A stretch of 64,000 bases of DNA, from the NCBI RefSeq assembly GCF_963675455.1, contig NZ_OY776217.1, positions 1,032,001 to 1,096,000 on the forward strand. Reading direction: 5' to 3'. Below the pieces are notes generated by a model. The model worked only from the letters and a program-made list of their open reading frames with translations, was not told where the DNA came from and did no database searches. Below are positions 36,092-43,975 of this stretch, in pieces (positions within the stretch are counted from its first letter, which is position 1; the number at the start of each line of letters is the position of its first letter). This DNA comes from Emcibacter sp. GTDB taxonomy: Bacteria; Pseudomonadota; Alphaproteobacteria; Sphingomonadales; Emcibacteraceae. The position numbers and the translations under genes were made by a program.

Positions 36092-36574
36092 ATGTCGGAT
36101 ATGCAGATCGGTGACGCCTTCAGGCAGGCCATGCGGCGGATGGCGGCGAGCGTCTCTATCGTGACGGCGGCCAGTGGGGAAGAAAGGGCCGGAGCGACGG
36201 TCAGTTCCGTGGTTTCCGTCAGCTTCGATCCGCTGTCCCTGCTGGTGTGTATTCATAAATCCTCCCGCTTTTACGACATGATCAACGGGCAGGACAGTTT
36301 CTGCATCAATCTTCTGGACCGCAGGCAGGCGGATATTTCGGACAAGTTCAGCCGGCCGGCCTCGGAAAGCGACCTGTTTGGAACAGGTGACTGGCAGCTG
36401 CATAACGGCCTGCCCTGGCTGAAGGGGGCGCAGGCGAATTTCTTTCTGGAAAAGAAGGAAACCTGCCATTTCGGTACCCATGCCATCATTATCGGAGAAG
36501 TCAGGGATATCTTTTATGCCGATGAGATATCGCCGCTGATTTATCTGAACGGCGCCTACACGGGAGCCTGCTAA
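36092..36574 (+). CDS. Flavin reductase component (HpaC/StyB-like)
   Basis: A 160-residue flavin reductase-domain protein (RMAASVSIVTAASGEERAGATVSSVVSVSFDPLSLLVCI in outline; SFCINLL; YLNGAY near the end). It should use NAD(P)H to make free reduced FAD or FMN for the preceding StyA-like oxygenase, the usual two-component arrangement. It lies 23 bases after that gene with GGGAGAAG 6 bases before the ATG. It is the last gene of the module; the next gene, pobR, converges on it with a 7-base gap. Confidence 0.88.
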   Translation: MSDMQIGDAFRQAMRRMAASVSIVTAASGEERAGATVSSVVSVSFDPLSLLVCIHKSSRFYDMINGQDSFCINLLDRRQADISDKFSRPASESDLFGTGDWQLHNGLPWLKGAQANFFLEKKETCHFGTHAIIIGEVRDIFYADEISPLIYLNGAYTGAC

Positions 36575-36581
36575 CGCCCGA

Positions 36582-37457
36582 TCAGGCTCTTTTGGTAAAG
36601 GTCTGGCGGAATTCGGAAGGTTTTTTCCCGGTTTTTTCCCGGAAGAATTTGGAAAAATGGGCAGGATCTGAGAAGCCCAGATCGTAGGCAATTTCCGCAA
36701 TGGTCAGGGAAGTATAGATCAACAGTCTTCTGGCTTCCAGAAGGCTGCGTTCTGTAACAAGTTCCGAGGCCGGCACATGCAGGACCTGGCGGCAGATGCG
36801 GCTCAGGTGTGTAGGCGTAATTCCCAGTCTGTCGGCATAACGGGCGACCGGCCAGCGCGCCTTGAATTGTTCATCGACCAGGGTCTGAAAATTCCTCAGG
36901 ATAACCTGTTTCTGGTTTGCGGCTTCCTGCCGGGTTTCTTCTTCCGGGGGACAGGCACGAAAAATGCTGCAGGCGAGCAGTGTGACCATGCTGCGCACGA
37001 AAAGTCCCCTGGCGGCCTTGCTTGCCGCATGTTCCGTTTCAATGGCGGCAAACAGGCCCCTGAACTGGCCGGCGGTTTCCTCATCGCCCTGGAAAATCCT
37101 GATATTTGACAGATATTCCAGCACCTGGGGTTCCTCTTCCAGGATGCGCTGCAGGAAAGGGGTGGGGATGGTCAGAACCCAGCCCTCCGTATCCGGCAGG
37201 AATTCAAAGCCATGAACGGCCATGGGCGGCATGACAATGACAAGCCCATTGAGCAGGGGATGGTTCAGTTCCTCGATCAGGGCGCGACCGCCGCCCTTTG
37301 CGATGAAGAAAAACTGATGCAGGTTATGATGCCGGTGCGGACGGAATTTCCAGCCATGACGGAGGCTGCGGGCCCGGATGGACTCGATATGCAGATAGTC
37401 GGGGAAAATTTCCTCCCCCTGTTCCCCGTAAAGAACGAAATTTGGAATGTTATCCAT
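36582..37457 (-). CDS. pobR: AraC-family regulator, PobR/PobC type
   Basis: A regulator of 291 residues: N-terminal cupin sensor (HRHHNLHQFFFI at about 43-55), C-terminal AraC HTH pair (about 190-290: YADRLGITPTHLSRICRQVLHVP and IAEIAYDLGFSDPAHFSKFFREKTG). Divergent from pobA, as in pseudomonads and other proteobacteria where an AraC-type PobR/PobC activates pobA in response to 4-hydroxybenzoate. I chose the ATG at 37457, preceded by GTGGAG; longer readings need a TTG at 37499 or lack a ribosome site. Function by context is strong, but the inducer is not shown by sequence. Confidence 0.82.
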   Translation of the reverse strand: MDNIPNFVLYGEQGEEIFPDYLHIESIRARSLRHGWKFRPHRHHNLHQFFFIAKGGGRALIEELNHPLLNGLVIVMPPMAVHGFEFLPDTEGWVLTIPTPFLQRILEEEPQVLEYLSNIRIFQGDEETAGQFRGLFAAIETEHAASKAARGLFVRSMVTLLACSIFRACPPEEETRQEAANQKQVILRNFQTLVDEQFKARWPVARYADRLGITPTHLSRICRQVLHVPASELVTERSLLEARRLLIYTSLTIAEIAYDLGFSDPAHFSKFFREKTGKKPSEFRQTFTKRA

Positions 37458-37622
37458 CTGACTCCACGTTCCCATGCTGGAAATGTTCGATATATACAAT
37501 TTTTTGTCATTCCTGTCTATTCCGGTTTTCCTGTTGGCAGATTACTATGAGCCATATCAATAATGCAGGCGGTTCCCGGCGGGCGCTGGTTCTGCATAGC
37601 TTTACACAGGGAAGGCGAGAGT
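37458..37622. promoter_or_regulatory. pobR-pobA divergent promoter region
   Basis: A 165-base gap between divergent genes. TTCCTGT occurs twice in direct orientation (37510-37516 and 37528-37534), 18 bp apart, a possible AraC-type site. I see no other clear motif. Confidence 0.35.
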
Positions 37623-38798
37623 ATGAGAACTCAGGTTGGAATTATCGGCGGCGGTCCTTCGGGTCTTATTCTGTCCCAGCTGCTGCATCTGCAGGGCATT
37701 GAAAGTGTCGTTCTGGAAAGAAAAACCATGGACTATGTGCTGACCCGTATCCGGGCCGGTGTTCTGGAGCAGGGGTGTGTGGATCTTCTTCGGGAAGCCC
37801 GGGTTCATGAGCGCATGGACAGGGAGGGTTATGAGCATGGCGGGTTCGATATCGCCTTTCAGGGCGCCTGTCACCGGGTCGACCTCAAGGGTCTGACCAA
37901 GGGCACCGGCGTTATGGTGTATGGCCAGACCGAGATTACCCGCGACCTGATCGACGCCCGTCGCGCAGCCGGCGGGACCATCATTGAAGAGGCCGATGTG
38001 ATCGGTGTGGAGGACGCCGAAACCAACAGTCCGGTAATCCGCTATCGCAAGGACGGGCAGGAACATACGCTGACCTGTGATTTCGTTGCCGGTTGTGACG
38101 GTTATCATGGCGCCAGTCGCCGGGCGATCCCTTCCCGGTTGCTGAAGACCTTTGAAAAAGTTTATCCCTTTGGCTGGCTCGGCATCATGTCCGAAACACC
38201 CCCGGCGGCCGATGAGCTGATCTATACCCGGCATGAGCGCGGCTTTGCCCTGTGCAGCATGCGTAACGCAAATCTCAGCCGCCACTATATCCAGTGTTCC
38301 CTGGATGACAAGGTTGAGGACTGGTCGGATGACCGCTTCTGGGACGAGCTGCGTCGCAGGCTGCCGGAAAATGTGGCCGAAACCCTGGTCACCGGCCCGT
38401 CCATCGAGAAAAGCATTGCGCCCCTGCGCAGTTTTGTCTGCGAGACCATGCGCCATGGCCGCCTGTTTCTGGCCGGCGATGCGGCCCACATCGTGCCGCC
38501 GACCGGGGCCAAGGGCCTGAACCTGGCGGCGTCGGATATCTATTTCCTGTCTCGTGGTCTGATTGAATATTACAAGAACGGCAGCGAAGCCGGGCTGGAT
38601 GTCTATACCGCCAAGGCCCTTCGCCGGGTGTGGATGGCAGAGCGTTTTTCCTGGTGGATGACTTCGCTGCTGCATAATTTCCCGGAAACCGGCGGCTTCG
38701 GCAGTCGCATGCAGGATGCGGAACTGGATTATATGTTCGGTTCAGAAGCGGCCATGATGTCACTGGCAGAGAATTATGTAGGACTTCCCTACGAGTAA
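37623..38798 (+). CDS. pobA: 4-hydroxybenzoate 3-monooxygenase
   Basis: A 391-residue flavoprotein, close to the usual 394. It hydroxylates 4-hydroxybenzoate to protocatechuate with NADPH and O2. Motifs: FAD GGGPSG (residues 9-14), the PobA-specific RIRAGVLEQG (about 42-51), the DG motif CDGYHGASR, and the GD motif FLAGDAAHIVPPTGAKGLNLA. I chose the ATG at 37623 with GGAAGGCGAG upstream; the longer reading from 37563 adds residues unlike the family. It feeds the lig operon at 40.2-48.1 kb. Divergent pobR should activate it. Confidence 0.94.
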   Translation: MRTQVGIIGGGPSGLILSQLLHLQGIESVVLERKTMDYVLTRIRAGVLEQGCVDLLREARVHERMDREGYEHGGFDIAFQGACHRVDLKGLTKGTGVMVYGQTEITRDLIDARRAAGGTIIEEADVIGVEDAETNSPVIRYRKDGQEHTLTCDFVAGCDGYHGASRRAIPSRLLKTFEKVYPFGWLGIMSETPPAADELIYTRHERGFALCSMRNANLSRHYIQCSLDDKVEDWSDDRFWDELRRRLPENVAETLVTGPSIEKSIAPLRSFVCETMRHGRLFLAGDAAHIVPPTGAKGLNLAASDIYFLSRGLIEYYKNGSEAGLDVYTAKALRRVWMAERFSWWMTSLLHNFPETGGFGSRMQDAELDYMFGSEAAMMSLAENYVGLPYE

Positions 38799-38824
38799 GG
38801 CTTACTCCCTTAAGCCGGCCTCCC

Positions 38825-40138
38825 TTAAGCCGACTGCGGTCCCCGGGTGCTTCCCCCCGGGGGCCGCATTTCTTTCTGCGGTTCTTCCAGGGCAAGTCGC
38901 TTGATAATATCCACCAGCCGCTGCTGGGCAAAGGTTGGGTGCCAGTCCCTGCGGGTAAACAGCATGATCGGGCGTTCGGTTTCCTCCCGGTTGGCCAGAT
39001 GTCGGGATAGCAACAGACCGGTGCGTAATTCATAGCGGGCCTGGGCGTCTGACAAAAGCATCAGCCGGTCGTCATTCATCAGCAGGACCCGCGAGGCGCT
39101 TAAGCTATTGCATTCGACGATATCCTCCGGCGGGGTCAGGCCCTTTTCTTCAAACATCAGGTCAAAATGCCGGCGCAGCGGTGAATCCGCCCGCGGCGCC
39201 ACCCAGGGAAATTCTTTCAGCCGGTCGACGGTAAGCCTTTCCACATCGGCCAGCGGATGCCCCGGGCGCATCAGGATTGACAGAGGATCGTTGAACAGGT
39301 GGGACTGGATCACGCCCTGGGAGGCAAGGTCCCGTCGTGCGGCCCCGATCAGAAAGTCAATGGCCCCACGTTTCAGGTCATGAAGCAAGGTTTCAAACGG
39401 GCCTTCGACAATGGCGACACGGTGGCCTTTGTTTTCCCGGCAGAAAATACTGATGGCCTGGGGAGCAAGATGACTGCGGGCCAGCGGCATGGCGCCGACA
39501 GTGATGTTGCCGGTGCCGGTGCCGTGCAGGGCGGCAATTTCGGAACGGGCCTGTTCCAGTTCTGAAAAGGCAAGCTGGATCTTCTGGGCAAAACGGGCGG
39601 CGGTTCTTGTCGGTTTGATGCCGAAACTGGTCTGCTCAAAGAAGGTCTGGCCGACGATCCGTTCAAGATCGCGGGCGGCCCGGTGGATGGTCGGTACGGC
39701 AATACCCGTCGCCCGGGCGCCGGCGGAAAAGCTGCTGTATTCGGTGATGGCGACCAGGGCCTGTAACTGGGAGGACGTTATGGATCGTTCAATGCGGGCC
39801 CGTTCCCTGCGATCAAGGCCTGGTAATTCAGCAATGGCTTCCATCAGGTGCTCGAAGACTCGCTTCACACGTTTTTTCAGGATTTCTCCACTGTCGGTGA
39901 GAAAAGTGCCGGTGCGTTGCCGGATGCAAAGATCGGTGCCAAAATATTTTTCCAGATTACTTAAACCTTGGGTAACGGCAGGCTGGGACAGGCCGATTTC
40001 CTCAGCCGCCGCGGTCAGGGTTCTGCCCTCCGCCAGGAGGCCGAAGATCCTTATGTGCCGCAGGTTTGGAATCAATTGGGCGCTATTGTTCTGTATCTTG
40101 TCCATTGTGCTTGTATTTTGCCGTTGTGAACGGGTCAT
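38825..40138 (-). CDS. LysR-type regulator with two N-terminal HTH domains
   Basis: A 437-residue protein, about 130 longer than usual LysR regulators. A canonical LysR HTH lies at about 28-85 (GRTLTAAAEEIGLSQPAVTQGLSNLEKYFG), and a second LysR-like HTH follows at about 120-178 (YSSFSAGARATGIAVPTIHRAARDLERIVGQ), then the effector-binding domain (about 205-425). Divergent from the lig operon, it is the probable regulator, in the place of LigR of Sphingobium. Its inducer would be protocatechuate or a pathway intermediate (inference). The start is uncertain: the ATG at 40138 has a weak AGGT upstream; the ATG at 40105 has none. The stop lies within a small tandem duplication. Confidence 0.85.
   Translation of the reverse strand: MTRSQRQNTSTMDKIQNNSAQLIPNLRHIRIFGLLAEGRTLTAAAEEIGLSQPAVTQGLSNLEKYFGTDLCIRQRTGTFLTDSGEILKKRVKRVFEHLMEAIAELPGLDRRERARIERSITSSQLQALVAITEYSSFSAGARATGIAVPTIHRAARDLERIVGQTFFEQTSFGIKPTRTAARFAQKIQLAFSELEQARSEIAALHGTGTGNITVGAMPLARSHLAPQAISIFCRENKGHRVAIVEGPFETLLHDLKRGAIDFLIGAARRDLASQGVIQSHLFNDPLSILMRPGHPLADVERLTVDRLKEFPWVAPRADSPLRRHFDLMFEEKGLTPPEDIVECNSLSASRVLLMNDDRLMLLSDAQARYELRTGLLLSRHLANREETERPIMLFTRRDWHPTFAQQRLVDIIKRLALEEPQKEMRPPGGSTRGPQSA
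38835..38874 (+). terminator. Strong hairpin terminator after pobA, inside the 3' end of the LysR gene
   Basis: A 13-pair stem, TGCGGTCCCCGGG (38835-38847) with CCCGGGGGCCGCA (38856-38868, one G-U), 8-base loop, then TTTCTTTC. It would stop pobA transcription and also forms part of the last codons of the convergent LysR gene. Confidence 0.7.
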
Positions 40139-40166
40139 ATATACATACCTTTAGCATTTTTTTATG

Positions 40167-40182
40167 GATAAATACAATTATC
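40167..40182. promoter_or_regulatory. LysR-box-like inverted repeat before the lig operon
   Basis: GATAA-ATACAA-TTATC, a perfect 5-bp inverted repeat with a 6-base AT-rich spacer. It lies in the divergent gap, 29 bases before the LysR start and 71 bases before ligK, and has the T-N11-A character of LysR boxes. Confidence 0.5.
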
Positions 40183-40252
40183 TATTGGCGTTGCGGCCCG
40201 GGAGATGACAGACTCCGCCCATCTCAATCAATTTATTCATACAGAGGGTGCC

Positions 40253-40954
40253 ATGGGAGTCGTTGTAACCAATATCAAACGAACCGAGAAATCGGTCGTG
40301 GAAGCCTATCAGCAGGGAAAATACGGTGTTGCCACTGTGCATGAAGCACAGGGCCGCAAGGGCCTTCTTGCACCGAATATCAACCCGATCTATCGGGGGG
40401 CCTATATCGCCGGCACCGCAGTGACCATCAGTGCGCCGCCCTGCGATAACTGGATGATCCATGTGGCGGTGGAACAGTGTCAGCCGGGTGATGTGCTGGT
40501 TCTGGCGCCGACGTCTTATTCCGACGCCGGTTATTTTGGCGACCTCCTGGCCACCAGCCTGAAGGCACGCGGCGTGCTTGGTCTGGTGATTGATGCCGGT
40601 GTGCGCGACACCAAGGATCTGGAAGAAATGGGTTTTCCGGTCTGGTCCAAATGCGTTTTCTCGCAGGGGACGATCAAGGAAACCCTCGGCAGCGTCAATG
40701 TGCCGGTAGTCTGCGCCGGTGCCCATATAAACCCGGGCGACCTGATCATCGCAGATGATGATGGTGTGGTTGTTGTGGCCCGCGAGGAAGCCGCCGACAT
40801 CCTGGAGAAATCCCGCCAACGTGAAGCCAACGAAGAAGAAAAGCGTGAAAAGCTGGCGGCCGGCGTACTTGGTCTCGACATTTACAAAATGCGTGAGCGC
40901 CTGGAAGAAAAAGGCCTCAAATATATTGACCAGAAAGACTACCTCAAAGATTAG
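40253..40954 (+). CDS. ligK: 4-carboxy-4-hydroxy-2-oxoadipate aldolase
   Basis: A 233-residue class II pyruvate aldolase of the RraA-like fold. It splits 4-carboxy-4-hydroxy-2-oxoadipate into pyruvate and oxaloacetate, the last step of protocatechuate 4,5-cleavage. The metal/substrate loop is GDLLATSLKARGVLGLVIDAGVRD, with R118 and D119 in the catalytic Arg-Asp position. I set the start at 40253 because GAGGG lies 6 bases upstream and the length fits the family (about 228-238); an upstream ATG at 40205 adds unlike residues. First gene of the lig operon, 11 bases from ligU. Confidence 0.92.
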   Translation: MGVVVTNIKRTEKSVVEAYQQGKYGVATVHEAQGRKGLLAPNINPIYRGAYIAGTAVTISAPPCDNWMIHVAVEQCQPGDVLVLAPTSYSDAGYFGDLLATSLKARGVLGLVIDAGVRDTKDLEEMGFPVWSKCVFSQGTIKETLGSVNVPVVCAGAHINPGDLIIADDDGVVVVAREEAADILEKSRQREANEEEKREKLAAGVLGLDIYKMRERLEEKGLKYIDQKDYLKD

Positions 40955-40965
40955 GGAAACACTTG

Positions 40966-42060
40966 ATGTTGACAGCCATTCCAGCCACATTGATGCGCGG
41001 CGGTACTTCCAAGGGCCTTTATTTTGACAGGAGTGTGTTGCCGTCAGATGAAGAGACCCGCAACCGGGTGCTTCTGGCGGCCATGGGGTCGCCGGACGTG
41101 CGCCAGATCGATGGCGTCGGCGGCGCCCATCCGCTGACCAGCAAGGTGGCGGTAATTTCCCGTTCCGAACGGGAGGATGCCGATGTGGATTACCTGTTTT
41201 TGCAGGTGGTGGTCGACAAGGCGGAAGTGAGCGACAGCCAGAACTGCGGCAATATCCTTGCCGGCGTTGGTCCCTGGGCCATCGAAAATGGTTTGATTGA
41301 CGCCGTGGACGGCACCACCTCGGTCCGTATCCATATGGTCAATACAGGCAGCATATCAGTCGCCCATGTGCCGACACCGGGCGGGCAGGTGGAATATGAG
41401 GGCGAGGCCCGCATTGACGGCGTACCCGGTACGGCTGCGGCGATCCCCATGGACTTCCTTGATGTGGCCGGGTCCTCTTGCGGGGCGCTTTTGCCGACGG
41501 GCAACATTGTTGACCTGGTGCAAGGCATCGAGGTCACCTGTGTGGATAATGGCATGCCGGTGGTTTTGCTCAAGGCGGCCGACTTTGGTCTCGGCGGCAC
41601 GGAAACACCCGAGCAGCTGGAAAATAATGCGGAGCTGAAGGAGCGGATTGAAAATATCCGCCTGGAAATCGGTCCGAAGATGAACCTGGGCGACGTCAAG
41701 GCCAAAACGGTACCGAAAATGACCCTGATTTCCCCGCCGCAAAACGGGGGTGTCGTTTCCACCCGCAGTTTTATTCCCCATAGGGTCCATGAAGCCATTG
41801 GCGTTCTGGGCGCGGTCAGTGTGGCGACGGGCTGTGTGTTGCCGGGGTCGGTGGCGGACGGCATTGCGGAACTGCCGGTGTCTTCCGATGGCGCGCAACG
41901 ACTTGATGTGGAGCATCCCACGGGGTTCTTCACCGTGGATATGGATGTGACGGTGAACGGCAGTGACGTGGATGTCAAACGGTCTGCCCTGCTGCGCACG
42001 GCCCGCAAGCTGATGCGGGGTGAAGTCTATATCCCCTCAAAGGTCTGGGACGGCAAATGA
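40966..42060 (+). CDS. ligU: 4-oxalomesaconate tautomerase/isomerase (PrpF family)
   Basis: A 364-residue PrpF/diaminopimelate-epimerase-fold protein (MRGGTSKGLYF near the N-terminus; SQNCGNILAGVGPWAIENG with the catalytic Cys in QNCGN at about residue 92; SSCGALLPTG). It matches GalD of Pseudomonas, the 4-oxalomesaconate tautomerase, and LigU of Sphingobium, the isomerase that prepares the substrate for LigJ. I use ligU because of the lig context. The start is the ATG at 40966; a TTG directly before it is in frame. It overlaps the next gene by 4 bases (ATGA). Confidence 0.9.
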   Translation: MLTAIPATLMRGGTSKGLYFDRSVLPSDEETRNRVLLAAMGSPDVRQIDGVGGAHPLTSKVAVISRSEREDADVDYLFLQVVVDKAEVSDSQNCGNILAGVGPWAIENGLIDAVDGTTSVRIHMVNTGSISVAHVPTPGGQVEYEGEARIDGVPGTAAAIPMDFLDVAGSSCGALLPTGNIVDLVQGIEVTCVDNGMPVVLLKAADFGLGGTETPEQLENNAELKERIENIRLEIGPKMNLGDVKAKTVPKMTLISPPQNGGVVSTRSFIPHRVHEAIGVLGAVSVATGCVLPGSVADGIAELPVSSDGAQRLDVEHPTGFFTVDMDVTVNGSDVDVKRSALLRTARKLMRGEVYIPSKVWDGK

Positions 42061-42956
42061 GCGAGATTTCAAAAATCTGCCTGCTTGGCTTCGGTGAAGT
42101 GGGTCAAACCCTGGCCGAGGATTTCCTGTCGTCAGGTGGCATTTCCCTTTCTGCATGGGACATCCTGTTTTCCGACCGGGGCAGCATTCCTTCGCGCGGA
42201 CTGAATGGGAAACAGGTGCTCGAGGGTATGGGAGCCGTGGATGCGGTGACCGGCGCGGATCTGGTGATCTCAGCCGTGACCGCGGCGGAAACGGTGAAGG
42301 CGGCGCAGTCTGTTGCTGCCGGACTTGCCCCGGGGACCTGGTATGTGGATATGAATTCGGCCTCCCCCGGCATGAAACAGGAGGCCGCCCGGCTGATCAA
42401 TGATGCCGGCGGCCGCTATGTTGAGGCGGCGGTGATGTCGCCGATCGGGCCCAAACGTATTGCCACAAGCATCCTGCTGGGCGGTCCCCATGCGGACGGC
42501 TTTGAGCCGCTGGCAAATGAGCTCGGGTTTATCGGCATGAAAGTTTTTTCAGACCAGTACGGCAAGGCGTCGGCGGCCAAGATGTGCCGGAGTGTTGTGG
42601 TCAAGGGCGTGGAAGCGATCCTGACAGAATCCCTGTTGTCCGCCCGCCATTATGGCGTCGAGGAGACGGTTGTGAATTCCCTCAACGACCTGTTTCCGGG
42701 ACCGGACTGGCAGAAACTGTCCCGCTATATGATTTCCCGCTCGCTGGAACACGGCAAACGCCGGGCCGAGGAAATGCGGGAAGTGGCGCGCACGGTCAAG
42801 GATGCGGGTATCGAGCCACTGATGAGTGCGGCTTCCGCCGAACGTCATGACTGGGCGGCCCTGCGCAAAGCGGCCCTGAAAGAGGAGGATCTGGCGGATA
42901 TGCTGGATGCCATAATGAAGATTTCACCAGACAGCGAGGAGAAACTGCCATGCTGA
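42057..42956 (+). CDS. NAD(P)-binding DUF1932 oxidoreductase in the lig operon
   Basis: A 299-residue protein of the 6-phosphogluconate dehydrogenase/3-hydroxyisobutyrate dehydrogenase superfamily. It has a Rossmann motif ICLLGFGEVGQTLAED, a DMNSASPGMK loop, a conserved Lys in AAKMCRSVVVKGVEA, and a DUF1932 C-terminal domain. It overlaps ligU and ligJ by 4 and 7 bases, so it is an integral part of the operon. No step of the classical pathway needs it; it may reduce or oxidise a side-product keto-acid or act on a related substrate. The exact role is unknown. Confidence 0.82.
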   Translation: MSEISKICLLGFGEVGQTLAEDFLSSGGISLSAWDILFSDRGSIPSRGLNGKQVLEGMGAVDAVTGADLVISAVTAAETVKAAQSVAAGLAPGTWYVDMNSASPGMKQEAARLINDAGGRYVEAAVMSPIGPKRIATSILLGGPHADGFEPLANELGFIGMKVFSDQYGKASAAKMCRSVVVKGVEAILTESLLSARHYGVEETVVNSLNDLFPGPDWQKLSRYMISRSLEHGKRRAEEMREVARTVKDAGIEPLMSAASAERHDWAALRKAALKEEDLADMLDAIMKISPDSEEKLPC

Positions 42957-43975
42957 TAATTGATTGTCACGGTCACCAGACCATTGTGCCCAAGGCCCAT
43001 CTTGACTATCGCGCGGCCCAGAAGGCGCACCTTGCAGACCCGTCCCTGCCAAATCCGATTTTGCCGGAGATGAGCGACGATGAAATCCGCGAGGGCATTG
43101 AAGCCAACCAGCTCAAACTGGTAAAGGAGCGGGGCGCCGACCTGACCCTGTTCAGCCCCCGGGCTTCCGCGATGGAACCCCATGTGGGCGATGCGGAAAC
43201 CTCGAAAAACTGGTCCATTGCCTGCAACAACCTGATTCACCGGGTGACCCAGCTGTTTCCTGACACTTTCATCGGTGTCTGCATGCTGCCGCAGACCCCT
43301 GGCGGTTCGCTGGACAATAGTATTGCCGAGCTGGAGCGCTGTGTGACCGAGCTTGATTTTGTCGGCTGTAACCTGAACCCGGATCCGTCCGGTGGCCACT
43401 GGACGGCGCCACCGCTGACCGACCGTTACTGGTACCCGATCTACGAGAAAATGGTGGAGCTGGAAGTTCCCGCCATGGTCCATGTGTCCGGGTCCTGTAA
43501 CCCGACCTTCCATGCCACCGGGTCCTATTACATCGCGGCGGACACCAATGCTTTCATGCAGTTCCTGCAGGGCAACCTGTTCAAGGACTTTCCGGATCTG
43601 AAATTCGTCATCCCTCATGGCGGTGGCGCCGTGCCCTATCACTGGGGTCGTTACCGGGGGCTGGCCGACATGCTGAAACAGCCGCCGCTGGATGAGCATG
43701 TGATGAAAAACATCTATTTCGATAGTTGTGTCTATCATCAGCCGGGTATCGATCTGCTGTTTGACGTGATCGACATCGACAATATCATGTTCGGGTCGGA
43801 AATGGTTGGCGCGGTGCGCGGTATCGATCCGCAGACCGGTCAGTATTTCGATGATACGAAACGTTATCTCGACAACCTCAACTTGTCTGATGAAGACCGT
43901 TACAAGGTGTTCGAGGGCAATGCCCGCCGTGTTTACCCGCGTCTTGACGCCTTGCTCAAAAAGAGGGGGAAATGA
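42950..43975 (+). CDS. ligJ: 4-oxalomesaconate hydratase
   Basis: A 341-residue amidohydrolase-superfamily protein that adds water to the 4-oxalomesaconate isomer and forms 4-carboxy-4-hydroxy-2-oxoadipate. The N-terminal metal site is IIDCHGHQT; further His in MVHVSGSC and IPHGGGAVPYHWGR, and the late MFGSEMVGAVRG loop, are as in LigJ. The length matches LigJ (about 341). AGGAG lies 9 bases before the ATG. It overlaps the preceding and following genes, so the four genes ligU to ligI are translationally coupled. Confidence 0.93.
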   Translation: MLIIDCHGHQTIVPKAHLDYRAAQKAHLADPSLPNPILPEMSDDEIREGIEANQLKLVKERGADLTLFSPRASAMEPHVGDAETSKNWSIACNNLIHRVTQLFPDTFIGVCMLPQTPGGSLDNSIAELERCVTELDFVGCNLNPDPSGGHWTAPPLTDRYWYPIYEKMVELEVPAMVHVSGSCNPTFHATGSYYIAADTNAFMQFLQGNLFKDFPDLKFVIPHGGGAVPYHWGRYRGLADMLKQPPLDEHVMKNIYFDSCVYHQPGIDLLFDVIDIDNIMFGSEMVGAVRGIDPQTGQYFDDTKRYLDNLNLSDEDRYKVFEGNARRVYPRLDALLKKRGK

